Shown here in pieces: positions 1 to 9,594 of a stretch of 45,201 nucleotides of DNA. Source of the stretch: Pusillimonas sp035515275 (lineage in GTDB: Bacteria; Pseudomonadota; Gammaproteobacteria; Burkholderiales; Burkholderiaceae_B); NCBI RefSeq assembly GCF_035515275.1, contig NZ_DATJBQ010000096.1, forward strand, positions 1 to 45,201. Direction: 5' to 3'. The number at the start of each line of letters is the position of its first letter. Positions within the stretch are counted from its first letter, which is position 1. A model generated the notes under the pieces. That model saw only the letters and a list, made by a program, of their open reading frames with translations. It did no database searches and was not told the origin of the DNA. The position numbers and the translations under genes are program-made.

Positions 1-29
1 AAGTCATGGATGTGTAGGCTGCGCAGCAT
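1..29 (-). CDS. recN: DNA repair protein RecN, first codons only (cut by window edge)
   Basis: On the minus strand an ATG at 29-27 opens a frame reading MLRSLHIHDF before the window ends. This matches the usual RecN N-terminus (MLR.LHIRDFV). It starts 5 bases after the nadK stop codon, and nadK-recN is a common gene order in betaproteobacteria. RecN is an SMC-like ATPase acting in double-strand break repair. Only about nine codons are visible, so the call rests on the N-terminal match and on the neighbour. Confidence 0.6.
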
Positions 30-34
30 GGGGT

Positions 35-934
35 TTACTCGATTTCGTCGGTAAGCTGAGGCATGAGGTTCCAGTGCAGTTTGCGCCGGAGCGTTGAAAA
101 TATGCTGTAGCCGGCCGGATGCACGAACTGTAACGTGTGACGGGCGAGGCGCACGTCGATGCGGTCGCCGGGCTGGCAGTCGGACCAGCTTTGCATGTCG
201 AAATGAACGCTTGCGCCCGATTCGACCCGGCCCAGTGCGGTGATGGTCATGCTGAGCAGGCCGCTGTCGGGCAGCACGATGGGGCGGTTGGACAGCGTTT
301 GCGGTGCCACCGGCACCAGCACCATGGCATTGAGTTGCGGATGCAGTATGGGCCCATTGGCCGAGAGCGCATAAGCCGTAGAGCCCGTGGGTGTGGAAAT
401 GATGAGACCGTCGGCGCGCTGGTTGTACATGAAGGTGCCATCGAGCTCGATGCGCAGTTCGATCATACCGCCCCGGCCGGCACGGTTGATGACCACGTCG
501 TTCAGCGCCAGGCCCGAGAACATGACTTCGTCGCCCCGCACCACCCGGCCTTCGAGCAGAATGCGTTCTTCGATTTCAAAGTTGCCCTGCACGACGCTGG
601 CCAAGACACTGGTGGCGTCTTGCAGCGGAATGTCGGTGATAAAGCCCAGGCGGCCATGGTTGATGCCGATTAGCGGCACTTTGTAGGGGGCCAGCAGGCG
701 CCCGGCGCCCAGCATGGTGCCGTCGCCGCCCATGACGACGGCCAGATCGGCGGTTTCGCCGATTTGCTGATAGGTGGCCACAGGCTGGTCGGTAATGCCG
801 GTGTTATGGGCGGTTTCGGCTTCGATCAGTACAGCGCAGCCCGCCGCCCGCAAGGTATCGGAAAGTTCGCGCAAGGGCCCGTCGAGCCCTGTATCTTGGT
901 ATCTTCCGATCAGCGCAACGGTTTTAAAATGCAT
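35..934 (-). CDS. nadK: NAD kinase
   Basis: ATP-dependent NAD kinase, which phosphorylates NAD+ to NADP+ in the cytoplasm. At 299 residues it has the usual family length. The hallmark GGDGT motif is at residues 69-73, with the catalytic Asp at 71. It is followed by the INHGRLGFITD segment, a LNDVVINR motif near residue 145 and the substrate-loop segment DGLIISTPTGSTAYALSANG near residue 175. It is divergent from hrcA across about 120 bases and is followed after 5 bases by the recN start, so nadK-recN is probably co-transcribed. Confidence 0.97.
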   Translation of the reverse strand: MHFKTVALIGRYQDTGLDGPLRELSDTLRAAGCAVLIEAETAHNTGITDQPVATYQQIGETADLAVVMGGDGTMLGAGRLLAPYKVPLIGINHGRLGFITDIPLQDATSVLASVVQGNFEIEERILLEGRVVRGDEVMFSGLALNDVVINRAGRGGMIELRIELDGTFMYNQRADGLIISTPTGSTAYALSANGPILHPQLNAMVLVPVAPQTLSNRPIVLPDSGLLSMTITALGRVESGASVHFDMQSWSDCQPGDRIDVRLARHTLQFVHPAGYSIFSTLRRKLHWNLMPQLTDEIE

Positions 935-1056
935 GGGCGCAGCCTTGTGGTCTGGTTTTGTTGTGGTTATACATTAAGATACTTGGATTATAAGTTCCTG
1001 ATGCGGTCGTGGCGCTGCGGAAAGCACGTATCAGCTGCAGCACGTAATATAAGCCT

Positions 1057-2067
1057 ATGGATGATCGAGCCAAAGCCCTGTTGAAAGCCCTGATTGAGCG
1101 TTATATTGCCGACGGTCAACCGGTGGGTTCGCGAACCTTGTCCAAGATGTTCGATTTGTCTCCGGCCACCATACGCAATGTTATGGCCGACCTCGAAGAG
1201 CTTGGCCTTATACATAGCCCCCATACGTCGGCCGGGCGGGTGCCCACCCCCCGGGGGTACCGCATGTTTGTCGACCGCCTGCTGGCGGTACAGCGCTTCG
1301 AGGTATTGCAGCCCAGCGAAATCCGCGAAATGCTGCCTGCGGCCGAACCCACTCGCGCAGTTAACGCAGCGGCGGCGCTGTTGTCCAATCTAAGCCAGTT
1401 CGCGGGTGTCGTCCTGGCACCCAAGCGCGCCCAGGTGTTTCGTCAAATAGAATTCATTCGGCTTTCCGAGCGGCGGGTGCTGCTTATTATTGTCACTCCC
1501 GACGGCGACGTGCAAAACCGCATTCTGTTCGTGCAGCGCGACTACCTCGAGCAAGAGCTGATCGAAGCCAGCAACTTCTTTAATCATCATTTTGCAGGCA
1601 TGTCGTTCGACGAAGTGCGCCTGGCCATCGCCGACGAACTCTCCTCTTTGCAGGCCGACATCTCGCGCCTGATGCAGGCAGCTGTCGAGGCCGGCACCAC
1701 CAACAACGACAATGACGATTCCGTCGTTATTTCGGGTGAGCGTAAATTGCTCGAAGTCTCCGAACTGGCCTCCGACATGGACCGCCTGCGCCGCATGTTT
1801 TCTTTGTTCGAGAAAAAGACCGACCTGCTGCAATTGCTCGATGTGTCCAGCCGGGCGCAGGGGGTACAGATTTATATCGGCGGCGATTCCCAACTGGTGC
1901 CCATGGAAGATGTCTCGGTCATTACCGCGCCATACGGTGTCGATGGCAAGGTCGTGGGCACATTGGGGGTCATCGGGCCCACCCGCATGGCCTACGAGCG
2001 CGTCATTCCCATTGTCGACATTACCGCTCGCCTGTTGTCCAACGCGCTCAGTCATAATCATTCCTGA
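1057..2067 (+). CDS. hrcA: Heat-inducible transcription repressor HrcA
   Basis: Repressor of class I heat-shock genes (groESL and/or dnaK operons) that binds CIRCE elements. The N-terminal winged helix is visible at residues 1-80 (ALIERYIADGQPVGSRTLSK, SPATIRNVMADLEELGLI, HTSAGRVPTPRGYRMFVD), followed by the GAF-like and dimerisation parts. The C-terminus carries the family segment GTLGVIGPTRMAYERVIPIVD. Its length of 336 residues is normal. It lies upstream of hemH and grpE in the same direction. I see no CIRCE inverted repeat (TTAGCACTC-N9-GAGTGCTAA) before hrcA, grpE or dnaK, so its target is probably groESL elsewhere. Confidence 0.96.
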   Translation: MDDRAKALLKALIERYIADGQPVGSRTLSKMFDLSPATIRNVMADLEELGLIHSPHTSAGRVPTPRGYRMFVDRLLAVQRFEVLQPSEIREMLPAAEPTRAVNAAAALLSNLSQFAGVVLAPKRAQVFRQIEFIRLSERRVLLIIVTPDGDVQNRILFVQRDYLEQELIEASNFFNHHFAGMSFDEVRLAIADELSSLQADISRLMQAAVEAGTTNNDNDDSVVISGERKLLEVSELASDMDRLRRMFSLFEKKTDLLQLLDVSSRAQGVQIYIGGDSQLVPMEDVSVITAPYGVDGKVVGTLGVIGPTRMAYERVIPIVDITARLLSNALSHNHS

Positions 2068-2142
2068 AGTCCTGGCTGTAAAAAGGCTATTCTTGCGACA
2101 CTGACCGCTCCTGAGTCGTCGTTCCCTCCTTCATGGCCGTCT

Positions 2143-3204
2143 ATGTCTGTTTTTTCTCCGCCCGTTTATTTGCCCGAGCCTGCCGACGAGCAGGCGTTTT
2201 CCGATCACCCCAGCCCTCGCGAGCCCGGGCCGGTAGGTGTCCTGATGATCAACCTAGGAACGCCGGATGCCCCCGAAGCGGGGGCCATACGCCGTTATCT
2301 GTCAGAGTTCTTGTCTGACCCGCGTGTCATCGAACTGCCCTCGTTGTTGTGGCAGCCCATACTGAAGGGCGCCATTTTGCCGCTGCGACCGCGCAAGCTT
2401 GCGCCGCGGTATGCTGCCGTCTGGCACGAGCAGGGCTCGCCGCTGCTGGTCTGGAGCCAGGCCCAGGCCGAAGCCGTGGGACGCGCCTTGCAGGCGTTGC
2501 AGGTGCCGGCCCGTGTTGAGCTGGCCATGCGGTACGGTCGGCCGGCGCTGGGCGACGCCATTCAGAAGCTGCGTGCCCAGGGTTGCGAGCGTTTGCTGGT
2601 ACTGCCCATGTACCCGCAATATTCTGCATCCACCACGGCCACAGCGGTCGATGCGGTCAGTAAATACATATCGACCCTGCGCGACCAGCCCGAACTGCGC
2701 TTTATCAAACGCTTTTATGCCGAGCCCGAATATATCGATGCGTTGGCCGCACAGGTCGAGCGTCATTGGCAGCAGCATGGTGTGCCCCAGAAGCTGCTGC
2801 TGAGCTTTCACGGCCTGCCGCGCGCCATGGTCGAAAAGGGCGACCCCTATCGGCGCGACTGCATGGAAACAGCCGACTTGCTGACGCGGCGTCTGGGGGA
2901 GCATGGCGGACTGGTGCACGTGGCCTTTCAAAGCCGCTTCGGCGCGCAACAGTGGCTTGAGCCCTATACCGAACCCACCTTGCGGGCCTGGGCGCGCCAG
3001 GGAGTCACCCAGGTCGATGTCATGTGCCCGGGCTTTCTGGCCGATTGCATCGAAACCCTTGAAGAGATACAGGTCGAGTGCCGCGATGCCTTCATTTCCG
3101 AGGGCGGAAAGCGTTTCGGCTTTATTCCATGCCTGAACGACGATCCGCAATGGGGACAGGGTCTGGCCGCTATTGTTCAGCGCCGGCTCCAGGGCTGGTG
3201 CTAG
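2143..3204 (+). CDS. hemH: Ferrochelatase
   Basis: Inserts Fe2+ into protoporphyrin IX, the last step of haem synthesis. At 353 residues it has family length. The N-terminal segment GVLMINLGTPDAPE, the catalytic histidine motif LLSFHGLPRAMVEKGDPY near residue 220 and the second-site glutamate in CPGFLADCIETLEEI are all present. It lies between hrcA and grpE, an order typical of Bordetella-like genomes. The ATG at 2143 begins MSVFSPPVYLPEPADEQ; I see only a weak ribosome site, so the first 25 residues are less certain than the core. Confidence 0.96.
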   Translation: MSVFSPPVYLPEPADEQAFSDHPSPREPGPVGVLMINLGTPDAPEAGAIRRYLSEFLSDPRVIELPSLLWQPILKGAILPLRPRKLAPRYAAVWHEQGSPLLVWSQAQAEAVGRALQALQVPARVELAMRYGRPALGDAIQKLRAQGCERLLVLPMYPQYSASTTATAVDAVSKYISTLRDQPELRFIKRFYAEPEYIDALAAQVERHWQQHGVPQKLLLSFHGLPRAMVEKGDPYRRDCMETADLLTRRLGEHGGLVHVAFQSRFGAQQWLEPYTEPTLRAWARQGVTQVDVMCPGFLADCIETLEEIQVECRDAFISEGGKRFGFIPCLNDDPQWGQGLAAIVQRRLQGWC

Positions 3205-3299
3205 GCGCTGAATCTGCTCCGCGCCGGGGTCTGCATGGCCCTGAATGGCCCCATTGGCGGGGCTTGCGGTTATTTCAACTATTTTCAGGTGGTGCAGGC

Positions 3300-3327
3300 C
3301 TTGAAATAGGGCAGGGCGCCCCCATTT
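3300..3327 (+). promoter_or_regulatory. Sigma-32 (RpoH) type heat-shock promoter of grpE
   Basis: CTTGAAA at 3300-3306 and CCCCAT at 3320-3325 are separated by 13 bases. This is a near-perfect match to the enterobacterial sigma-32 consensus (CTTGAAA, 13-17 bases, CCCCAT-T). It lies about 40 bases upstream of the grpE start, which follows a GGAGAG ribosome site. The bases are seen directly; heat-shock use is inferred from the consensus and the gene. Confidence 0.8.
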
Positions 3328-3364
3328 TGTTGGAATCGCATAATTAGCAACTGGAGAGTCGTTT

Positions 3365-3928
3365 ATGTCGGCAACGAATCAGCCCCTTGATCCCAACGAA
3401 GAAAATCAACCCGTTGATGCTTCGGGGCAAGATAACGTCGGCCAGCAGCAACCTGCTTCCGAAGACGATCTGGCGGTACTGCTTGAGCAGGCCCAAGGCC
3501 AGGTCGCTCAGTACTACGATGAGCTTTTAAGGGCCAAGGCCGAGGTCGAGAACGTACGGCGCCGGGCCCAGGAAGACGTGGCCAAAGCTCGAAAATTCGG
3601 TACCGAATCGTTTGCCGAAAGCCTGGTTCCGGTGCGTGACAGCCTTGAAGCAGCGCTGGCAGCCGTCGACCAGACCACCGATTCCTGGCGAGAGGGCGTC
3701 GAGGTGACGCTGCGCCAGCTTACCGCCGCCTTCGAGCGCAATCTGCTGAAAGAGGTTGCGCCCGAGCCGGGCGAAAAGTTCGACCCCAACCTGCACCAGG
3801 CCATATCCACCGTGCCCTCCGAGTTTGCCGAGGGTTGTGTCGTAATGCGCTTGCAAAAGGGCTACACCATTGCAGAGCGGGTGCTGCGTCCTGCACTGGT
3901 TACGGTCTCGTCGGGCCAGACCGCCTAG
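3365..3928 (+). CDS. grpE: Nucleotide exchange factor GrpE
   Basis: GrpE is the co-chaperone that releases ADP from DnaK. At 187 residues it shows an acidic, Gln-rich N-terminal tail (1-45), a long predicted coiled coil with the conserved KAEVENVRRRAQEDVAKARKF segment at about 58-80, and a C-terminal beta domain with PEPGEKFDPNLHQAIS and KGYTIAERVLRPALVTVSSG. It sits 111 bases upstream of dnaK and has its own sigma-32 promoter. The start at 3365 is preceded by GGAGAG with good spacing. Confidence 0.97.
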   Translation: MSATNQPLDPNEENQPVDASGQDNVGQQQPASEDDLAVLLEQAQGQVAQYYDELLRAKAEVENVRRRAQEDVAKARKFGTESFAESLVPVRDSLEAALAAVDQTTDSWREGVEVTLRQLTAAFERNLLKEVAPEPGEKFDPNLHQAISTVPSEFAEGCVVMRLQKGYTIAERVLRPALVTVSSGQTA

Positions 3929-3945
3929 ATCAACGGGTTCCGGGG

Positions 3946-3971
3946 CTTGAAAAGGGGGCGATTGCCCCAAT
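3946..3971 (+). promoter_or_regulatory. Sigma-32 type promoter of dnaK
   Basis: CTTGAAA at 3946-3952 and CCCCAATA from 3965 are separated by 12 bases, one short of the usual sigma-32 spacing. The site lies about 70 bases upstream of the dnaK ATG at 4040, just after the grpE stop. Together with the grpE promoter it suggests that grpE and dnaK are induced separately on heat shock. Confidence 0.65.
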
Positions 3972-4039
3972 ATTGAAAGCATCCAAGTTTCAACGCCCCA
4001 GATTCAATTCTCAGGGTTCTATATTTTCAGGGTTAGATT

Positions 4040-5962
<1,923 letters not shown>

Positions 5963-5984
5963 TCGCCGGCTTTAGTGGTTCAAA

Positions 5985-6031
5985 GCCCGGTCGTCTGGCC
6001 TTCAGCCAGAGGCCGGGCATTGTTGTTATTT
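5985..6031 (+). terminator. Intercistronic hairpin between dnaK and dnaJ
   Basis: A strong stem-loop has arms GCCCGG (5985-5990) and CCGGGC (6013-6018), an inner stem CTGGC/GCCAG and a CTTCA loop. It is followed by a broken T-rich stretch (ATTGTTGTTATTT). The tract is not a clean T-run, so it could be a leaky terminator that lowers dnaJ relative to dnaK, or an mRNA-stabilising structure. Confidence 0.55.
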
Positions 6032-6062
6032 GATAAGAGGCGCCCAAAGCGCAACGGTCCTT

Positions 6063-7175
6063 ATGTCTAAACGCGATTATTACGAAGTGCTGGGCGTTGG
6101 AAAAAACGCGTCCGACGACGAACTTAAAAAAGCTTACCGCAAGCTCGCGATGAAATATCATCCCGACCGAAATCCTGGCAACAAAGAGGCGGAAGAGCGT
6201 TTCAAAGAAGTCAAGGAAGCCTACGAAATTCTTAGCGAGCAGGAAAAACGCGCGGCCTACGACCGTTTCGGTCACGCGGGTGTCGACCCCAATGCGGCCG
6301 GCGGCATGGGCGGGGCGGGCTTTGCCGATGCATTCGGCGACATCTTTGGCGAGATCTTCGGCGGCGGCCGTCGTGGCGGCGGCCCGCAAGTGTATCGTGG
6401 CGCCGACCTTAAATACTCTCTGGATATCAGCCTTGAACAGGCGGCCAGCGGTTTTGATACCGAAATTCGCGTGCCAAGCTGGGAAAACTGCGAAACCTGC
6501 CATGGGTCCGGCGCCAAGCCAGGCACCCAGCCGCAAACCTGTCGCACCTGCGGCGGCAACGGGGCGGTACGCATGCAGCAGGGCTTTTTCAGCGTGCAGC
6601 AAACCTGCCCCACCTGCCATGGTTCAGGCAAAGAAATTACCGAGCCCTGCGTGTCGTGCGACGGCGTGGGGCGCATTCGCAAGAATAAGACCTTGCAGGT
6701 AAAAATACCTGCGGGCATCGACGACGGCATGCGCATACGTTCGTCAGGCAATGGCGAGCCGGGCGTAAACGGCGGCCCTCCGGGTGATCTATACGTTGAA
6801 ATTCACCTCAAGCAGCACGCAATCTTTCAGCGCGACGGCGAAGACCTGCACTGCGAATTGACCATTCCGTTCACAAAAGCGGCGCTGGGCGGTGAAATCG
6901 AGGTTCCGACCCTGAACGGAAAGGGCGAGATCACCATTCCCGAAGGCACTCAAACCGGCAAGACATTCCGTCTGCGCGGCAAGGGTGTCAAAGGTGTGCG
7001 TTCCAGCTACCCCGGCGATCTTTACTGCCACATTGCGGTCGAGACGCCCGTGCGGCTTACCGACGAACAAAAGAAACTGCTGCAGCAATTCGAGGCCTCG
7101 CTGACCCAGGGCGGCGAAAAGCACTCGCCCAAAAGCGAGTCGTGGACCGATCGGGTAAAAAACTTCTTTAGTTAA
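6063..7175 (+). CDS. dnaJ: Molecular chaperone DnaJ (Hsp40)
   Basis: DnaJ is the 370-residue co-chaperone that delivers substrates to DnaK and stimulates its ATPase. It shows the J domain with HPD in MKYHPDRNPG (residues 1-70), a Gly/Phe-rich linker, four zinc-binding CxxCxGxG-type repeats (CETCHGSG, CRTCGGNG, CPTCHGSG, CVSCDGVG) and the C-terminal substrate domain. I chose the ATG at 6063 (MSKRDYYEVLG) because DnaJ proteins begin there; an in-frame ATG 33 bases upstream adds a non-homologous tail. Its end overlaps the convergent ABC ATPase gene by 8 bases. Confidence 0.98.
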   Translation: MSKRDYYEVLGVGKNASDDELKKAYRKLAMKYHPDRNPGNKEAEERFKEVKEAYEILSEQEKRAAYDRFGHAGVDPNAAGGMGGAGFADAFGDIFGEIFGGGRRGGGPQVYRGADLKYSLDISLEQAASGFDTEIRVPSWENCETCHGSGAKPGTQPQTCRTCGGNGAVRMQQGFFSVQQTCPTCHGSGKEITEPCVSCDGVGRIRKNKTLQVKIPAGIDDGMRIRSSGNGEPGVNGGPPGDLYVEIHLKQHAIFQRDGEDLHCELTIPFTKAALGGEIEVPTLNGKGEITIPEGTQTGKTFRLRGKGVKGVRSSYPGDLYCHIAVETPVRLTDEQKKLLQQFEASLTQGGEKHSPKSESWTDRVKNFFS

Positions 7176-7965
7176 GGCCTGGATCGGGCAGTTTCGGTAT
7201 CTGGCCTGGCTGCAGGTCGTACAGCCAGGCCAGGCGCTCGGGCAGCATGGTCTGGCGGGGGGGGCCGCAGTGTTGAATGGCGCCGTCTCGAAACAGCGCG
7301 ACGCGGTCGGCCGCTTGCATGGCGTGTTCGGGCTGATGCGTGCTTAGCAAAACAGCCATGCCTGCACGCTTGAGTTGTCGAATATGCTCTAGCACCCGAA
7401 TCTGGTTGCCGAAGTCGAGGCTGGCCGTGGGCTCATCCATGATCAGCACCTGCGGCTCTTGAGCCAGGGCGCGCGCGATAAGCGTCAGTTGCCTTTCGCC
7501 GCCGCTGATTTCGTTATAGGGCTTGTCTTGCAACGGCGTAATGTTAAGGCGCTGCAGGCATTGTTCGGCCACTTCGTGGTCGACCCGGCCGGGTACAGAA
7601 TAGCGTCCAATGTGCATGCTGCGGCCCATTAGCACCACTTCTTTTACCGTGAACGGAAACACGCCGTCGTGCGCCTGCGGTACATAACCCACGTGCTGCG
7701 CAAACGCGCGCCTTGACCATTTTTCCACCGGCTTGTTATTGATGCGCAGCCGGCCGGCGAGCGCAGGAATCAAGCCCATCAAGGTCTTGAACAGCGTTGT
7801 CTTGCCGCTGCCGTTGGGCCCCAGCAGGCATAGTATTGTGTCGGCTTCAAGCTGCAGATCAAGCGGCCCGCCAATGGCTTTGCCGGCGTAGCCAATAACC
7901 AGCCCCTCGGCTTCAATGGCGTAACGTTGGCCGGGCGCGGCAGTTGGTTCATTAAGGCTTTGCAT
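7168..7965 (-). CDS. ABC transporter ATP-binding protein, FecE/BtuD type
   Basis: ATPase subunit of a type II (BtuCD-fold) importer, 265 residues. Walker A is CLLGPNGSGKTTLFKTLMG near residue 50, the ABC signature is EISGGERQLTLIARAL, Walker B is VLIMDEPTASLDF, and the H-loop is LSTHQPEHAM. It starts 4 bases after the permease stop, so the two are one transcription unit. Members of this class carry iron-siderophores, haem, cobalamin or molybdate/tungstate. The adjacent DUF2478 gene points weakly to an oxyanion such as molybdate; the substrate is not decided by the sequence. Confidence 0.92.
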   Translation of the reverse strand: MQSLNEPTAAPGQRYAIEAEGLVIGYAGKAIGGPLDLQLEADTILCLLGPNGSGKTTLFKTLMGLIPALAGRLRINNKPVEKWSRRAFAQHVGYVPQAHDGVFPFTVKEVVLMGRSMHIGRYSVPGRVDHEVAEQCLQRLNITPLQDKPYNEISGGERQLTLIARALAQEPQVLIMDEPTASLDFGNQIRVLEHIRQLKRAGMAVLLSTHQPEHAMQAADRVALFRDGAIQHCGPPRQTMLPERLAWLYDLQPGQIPKLPDPGLN

Positions 7966-7969
7966 GGCG

Positions 7970-8989
7970 TTACCGGCTGCCGCGTACCAAGAGCATCAGG
8001 AAAAAAGGCGCACCCACCAAAGCCGTAAGTATGCCCAACGGCAGCTCGATGCCGATCAGGCTGCGCGCCAGCGTGTCGGTAAATATCAGGAACACAGCCC
8101 CCAGCAAGACCGACGCCGGCAGTAGTCGTGAAAAATCGGGGCCCACCAAAATGCGGGCAATGTGCGGAATAACCAGGCCCACCCAGCCGATAATGCCGGT
8201 AAAAGCCACGGCGCCCGAAGTCATAAGCGTGGCCGCCACGATAAACACAACGCGCGTTCGGCCCGTGTTTACGCCCAAAGATTGTGCTTCTTCGTCGCTA
8301 AGACTTAACAGGTTTACCCGCCAGCGCATCATTACCATGGGTATCAGCCCGATAACCAGGCACGGCACAATAAATGGAATATCGGCTCGCGTTACCGTGT
8401 TTAGCCCGCCCAACAGCCAGAAGGTTATCGAGGGCAGCTGCGTGTATGGGTCGGCCAGAATCTTGAGCAAGGAAATGCCCGCGCCCAATAGCGTTCCGAC
8501 GGCCACGCCGGCCAGTATCAACACCAGTACGGCATCATGTCGACGCACGGCCAAGGAAATGACGTACACGATCGCTACGGCCGCCAGCCCGCCTGCAAAC
8601 GCCAAAAGCTGAACCATGACCATGGACGCACCCATGAAGATTCCCGCGGCAGCCCCCAGCCCCGCCCCGGCTGAAACGCCAAGAATATCGGGCGACACCA
8701 GCGGGTTGCGAAACATGCCCTGATACGCCGCGCCGGCGGCCGCCAACGAGGCACCGACCAGGGCGCCCACCACGATGCGCGGTACTCGCAAGTTCCAGAT
8801 GACGGCGTCCAGCGTCGCGGTGTTCTCGCCATGTTGTTCAGTCAGGCCCAGCCCGCGCAGGAATGTTTTGGCAATGTCGGGCAGCGACATGGGATACTGG
8901 CCCGCCACAAGGCCGGTTGCGGCGGCGGCAAGCAGCAGTATCAGCAAGGGCGTCCATATGATCCGAAGACGCAACGATTGCAGCATCAT
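7970..8989 (-). CDS. ABC transporter permease, FecCD/BtuC family
   Basis: Integral membrane subunit of the importer, 339 residues with about ten hydrophobic segments. Family landmarks are WNLRVPRIVVGALVGASLAAAGAAYQGMFRNPLVSPDILG near residue 65, the coupling segment around SLSDEEAQSLGVNTGRTR, and FTGIIGWVGLVIPHIARILVGPDFSRLLPAS. It lies between the DUF2478 gene (28 bases upstream) and the ATPase gene. No periplasmic binding protein gene is next to it, so the binding protein must be encoded elsewhere. Either of two consecutive ATG codons (8989 or 8986) can be the start. Confidence 0.93.
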   Translation of the reverse strand: MMLQSLRLRIIWTPLLILLLAAAATGLVAGQYPMSLPDIAKTFLRGLGLTEQHGENTATLDAVIWNLRVPRIVVGALVGASLAAAGAAYQGMFRNPLVSPDILGVSAGAGLGAAAGIFMGASMVMVQLLAFAGGLAAVAIVYVISLAVRRHDAVLVLILAGVAVGTLLGAGISLLKILADPYTQLPSITFWLLGGLNTVTRADIPFIVPCLVIGLIPMVMMRWRVNLLSLSDEEAQSLGVNTGRTRVVFIVAATLMTSGAVAFTGIIGWVGLVIPHIARILVGPDFSRLLPASVLLGAVFLIFTDTLARSLIGIELPLGILTALVGAPFFLMLLVRGSR

Positions 8990-9017
8990 GGTTTATTCGA
9001 GTCGCTTGAGTGTCCGA

Positions 9018-9581
9018 TCACGGGTGTGGCATGCCATCTGCGCAGAGGGCGCCTGATCTTGAAGCGAGCACCCGCTCGAACCAGTCGTTGATGGCTTCCG
9101 GTTCGGGCGGTAACTCGGCTGCCAGCCCACCGGTGAATGTGCGCCATGCTTCCAGATGCGGCTCGGACACGACGGTCAGTAACGGGAACCCTTTGCTCAT
9201 CAGTTCGAGCATTTCGGCACTGAAGCCATCTCCTTCGGCCTCGAGTACGCCAAATCGATTCACAACGATTAGGTCGGCCTTGGCTTGAGCGGCTCGACGC
9301 AGCACGACTCCCGCTTCGAGTAGCGCCCCGGCATCCAGACTGCAGGCAGCCGATTGCTTGCCCAGAGCCTGACTGATGGGGTAGACGGTACCGTGCTCGA
9401 GGTCGAGCACGGTACGTGTGGTGGAGCCGTTAACCTTGCCTGGCAAGCCCGGCACCAGCCCACGTAGGGTGTAACCCCGCGTTTGAGCCTGATTCACGAA
9501 CTCAAGCAGCGGCCCGTCGGCAACACCTTTTCCGGGGTGTACGATGGCCGCGACGGCGATGGTCTCTTCAGTGGCGTGCAT
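9018..9581 (-). CDS. DUF2478 family protein, transporter-associated
   Basis: A 187-residue protein that I recognise as DUF2478 from the N-terminal strand IAVAAIVHPGKG, the segment TRGYTLRGLVPGLPG and the block ADLIVVNRFGVLEAEGDGF followed by KGFPLLTVVSE. The fold resembles P-loop or nucleoside-triphosphatase-like proteins, but I see no clean Walker A. DUF2478 genes often lie next to molybdenum or other ABC importers, and here the gene leads the permease-ATPase pair. An AGGAGA ribosome site is at 9588-9593. Its biochemical role is unknown; a part in metal or oxyanion uptake is an inference from context. Confidence 0.8.
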   Translation of the reverse strand: MHATEETIAVAAIVHPGKGVADGPLLEFVNQAQTRGYTLRGLVPGLPGKVNGSTTRTVLDLEHGTVYPISQALGKQSAACSLDAGALLEAGVVLRRAAQAKADLIVVNRFGVLEAEGDGFSAEMLELMSKGFPLLTVVSEPHLEAWRTFTGGLAAELPPEPEAINDWFERVLASRSGALCADGMPHP

Positions 9582-9594
9582 CGATGGTCTCCTG

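Noticed and set aside
935..1056. Possible CIRCE element before hrcA
   Set aside because: No TTAGCACTC/GAGTGCTAA pair or close variant is present here or before grpE and dnaK.
8990..9017. Cobalamin or molybdenum riboswitch before the permease
   Set aside because: Only 28 bases separate DUF2478 from the permease, and no structured leader is visible before DUF2478 either.
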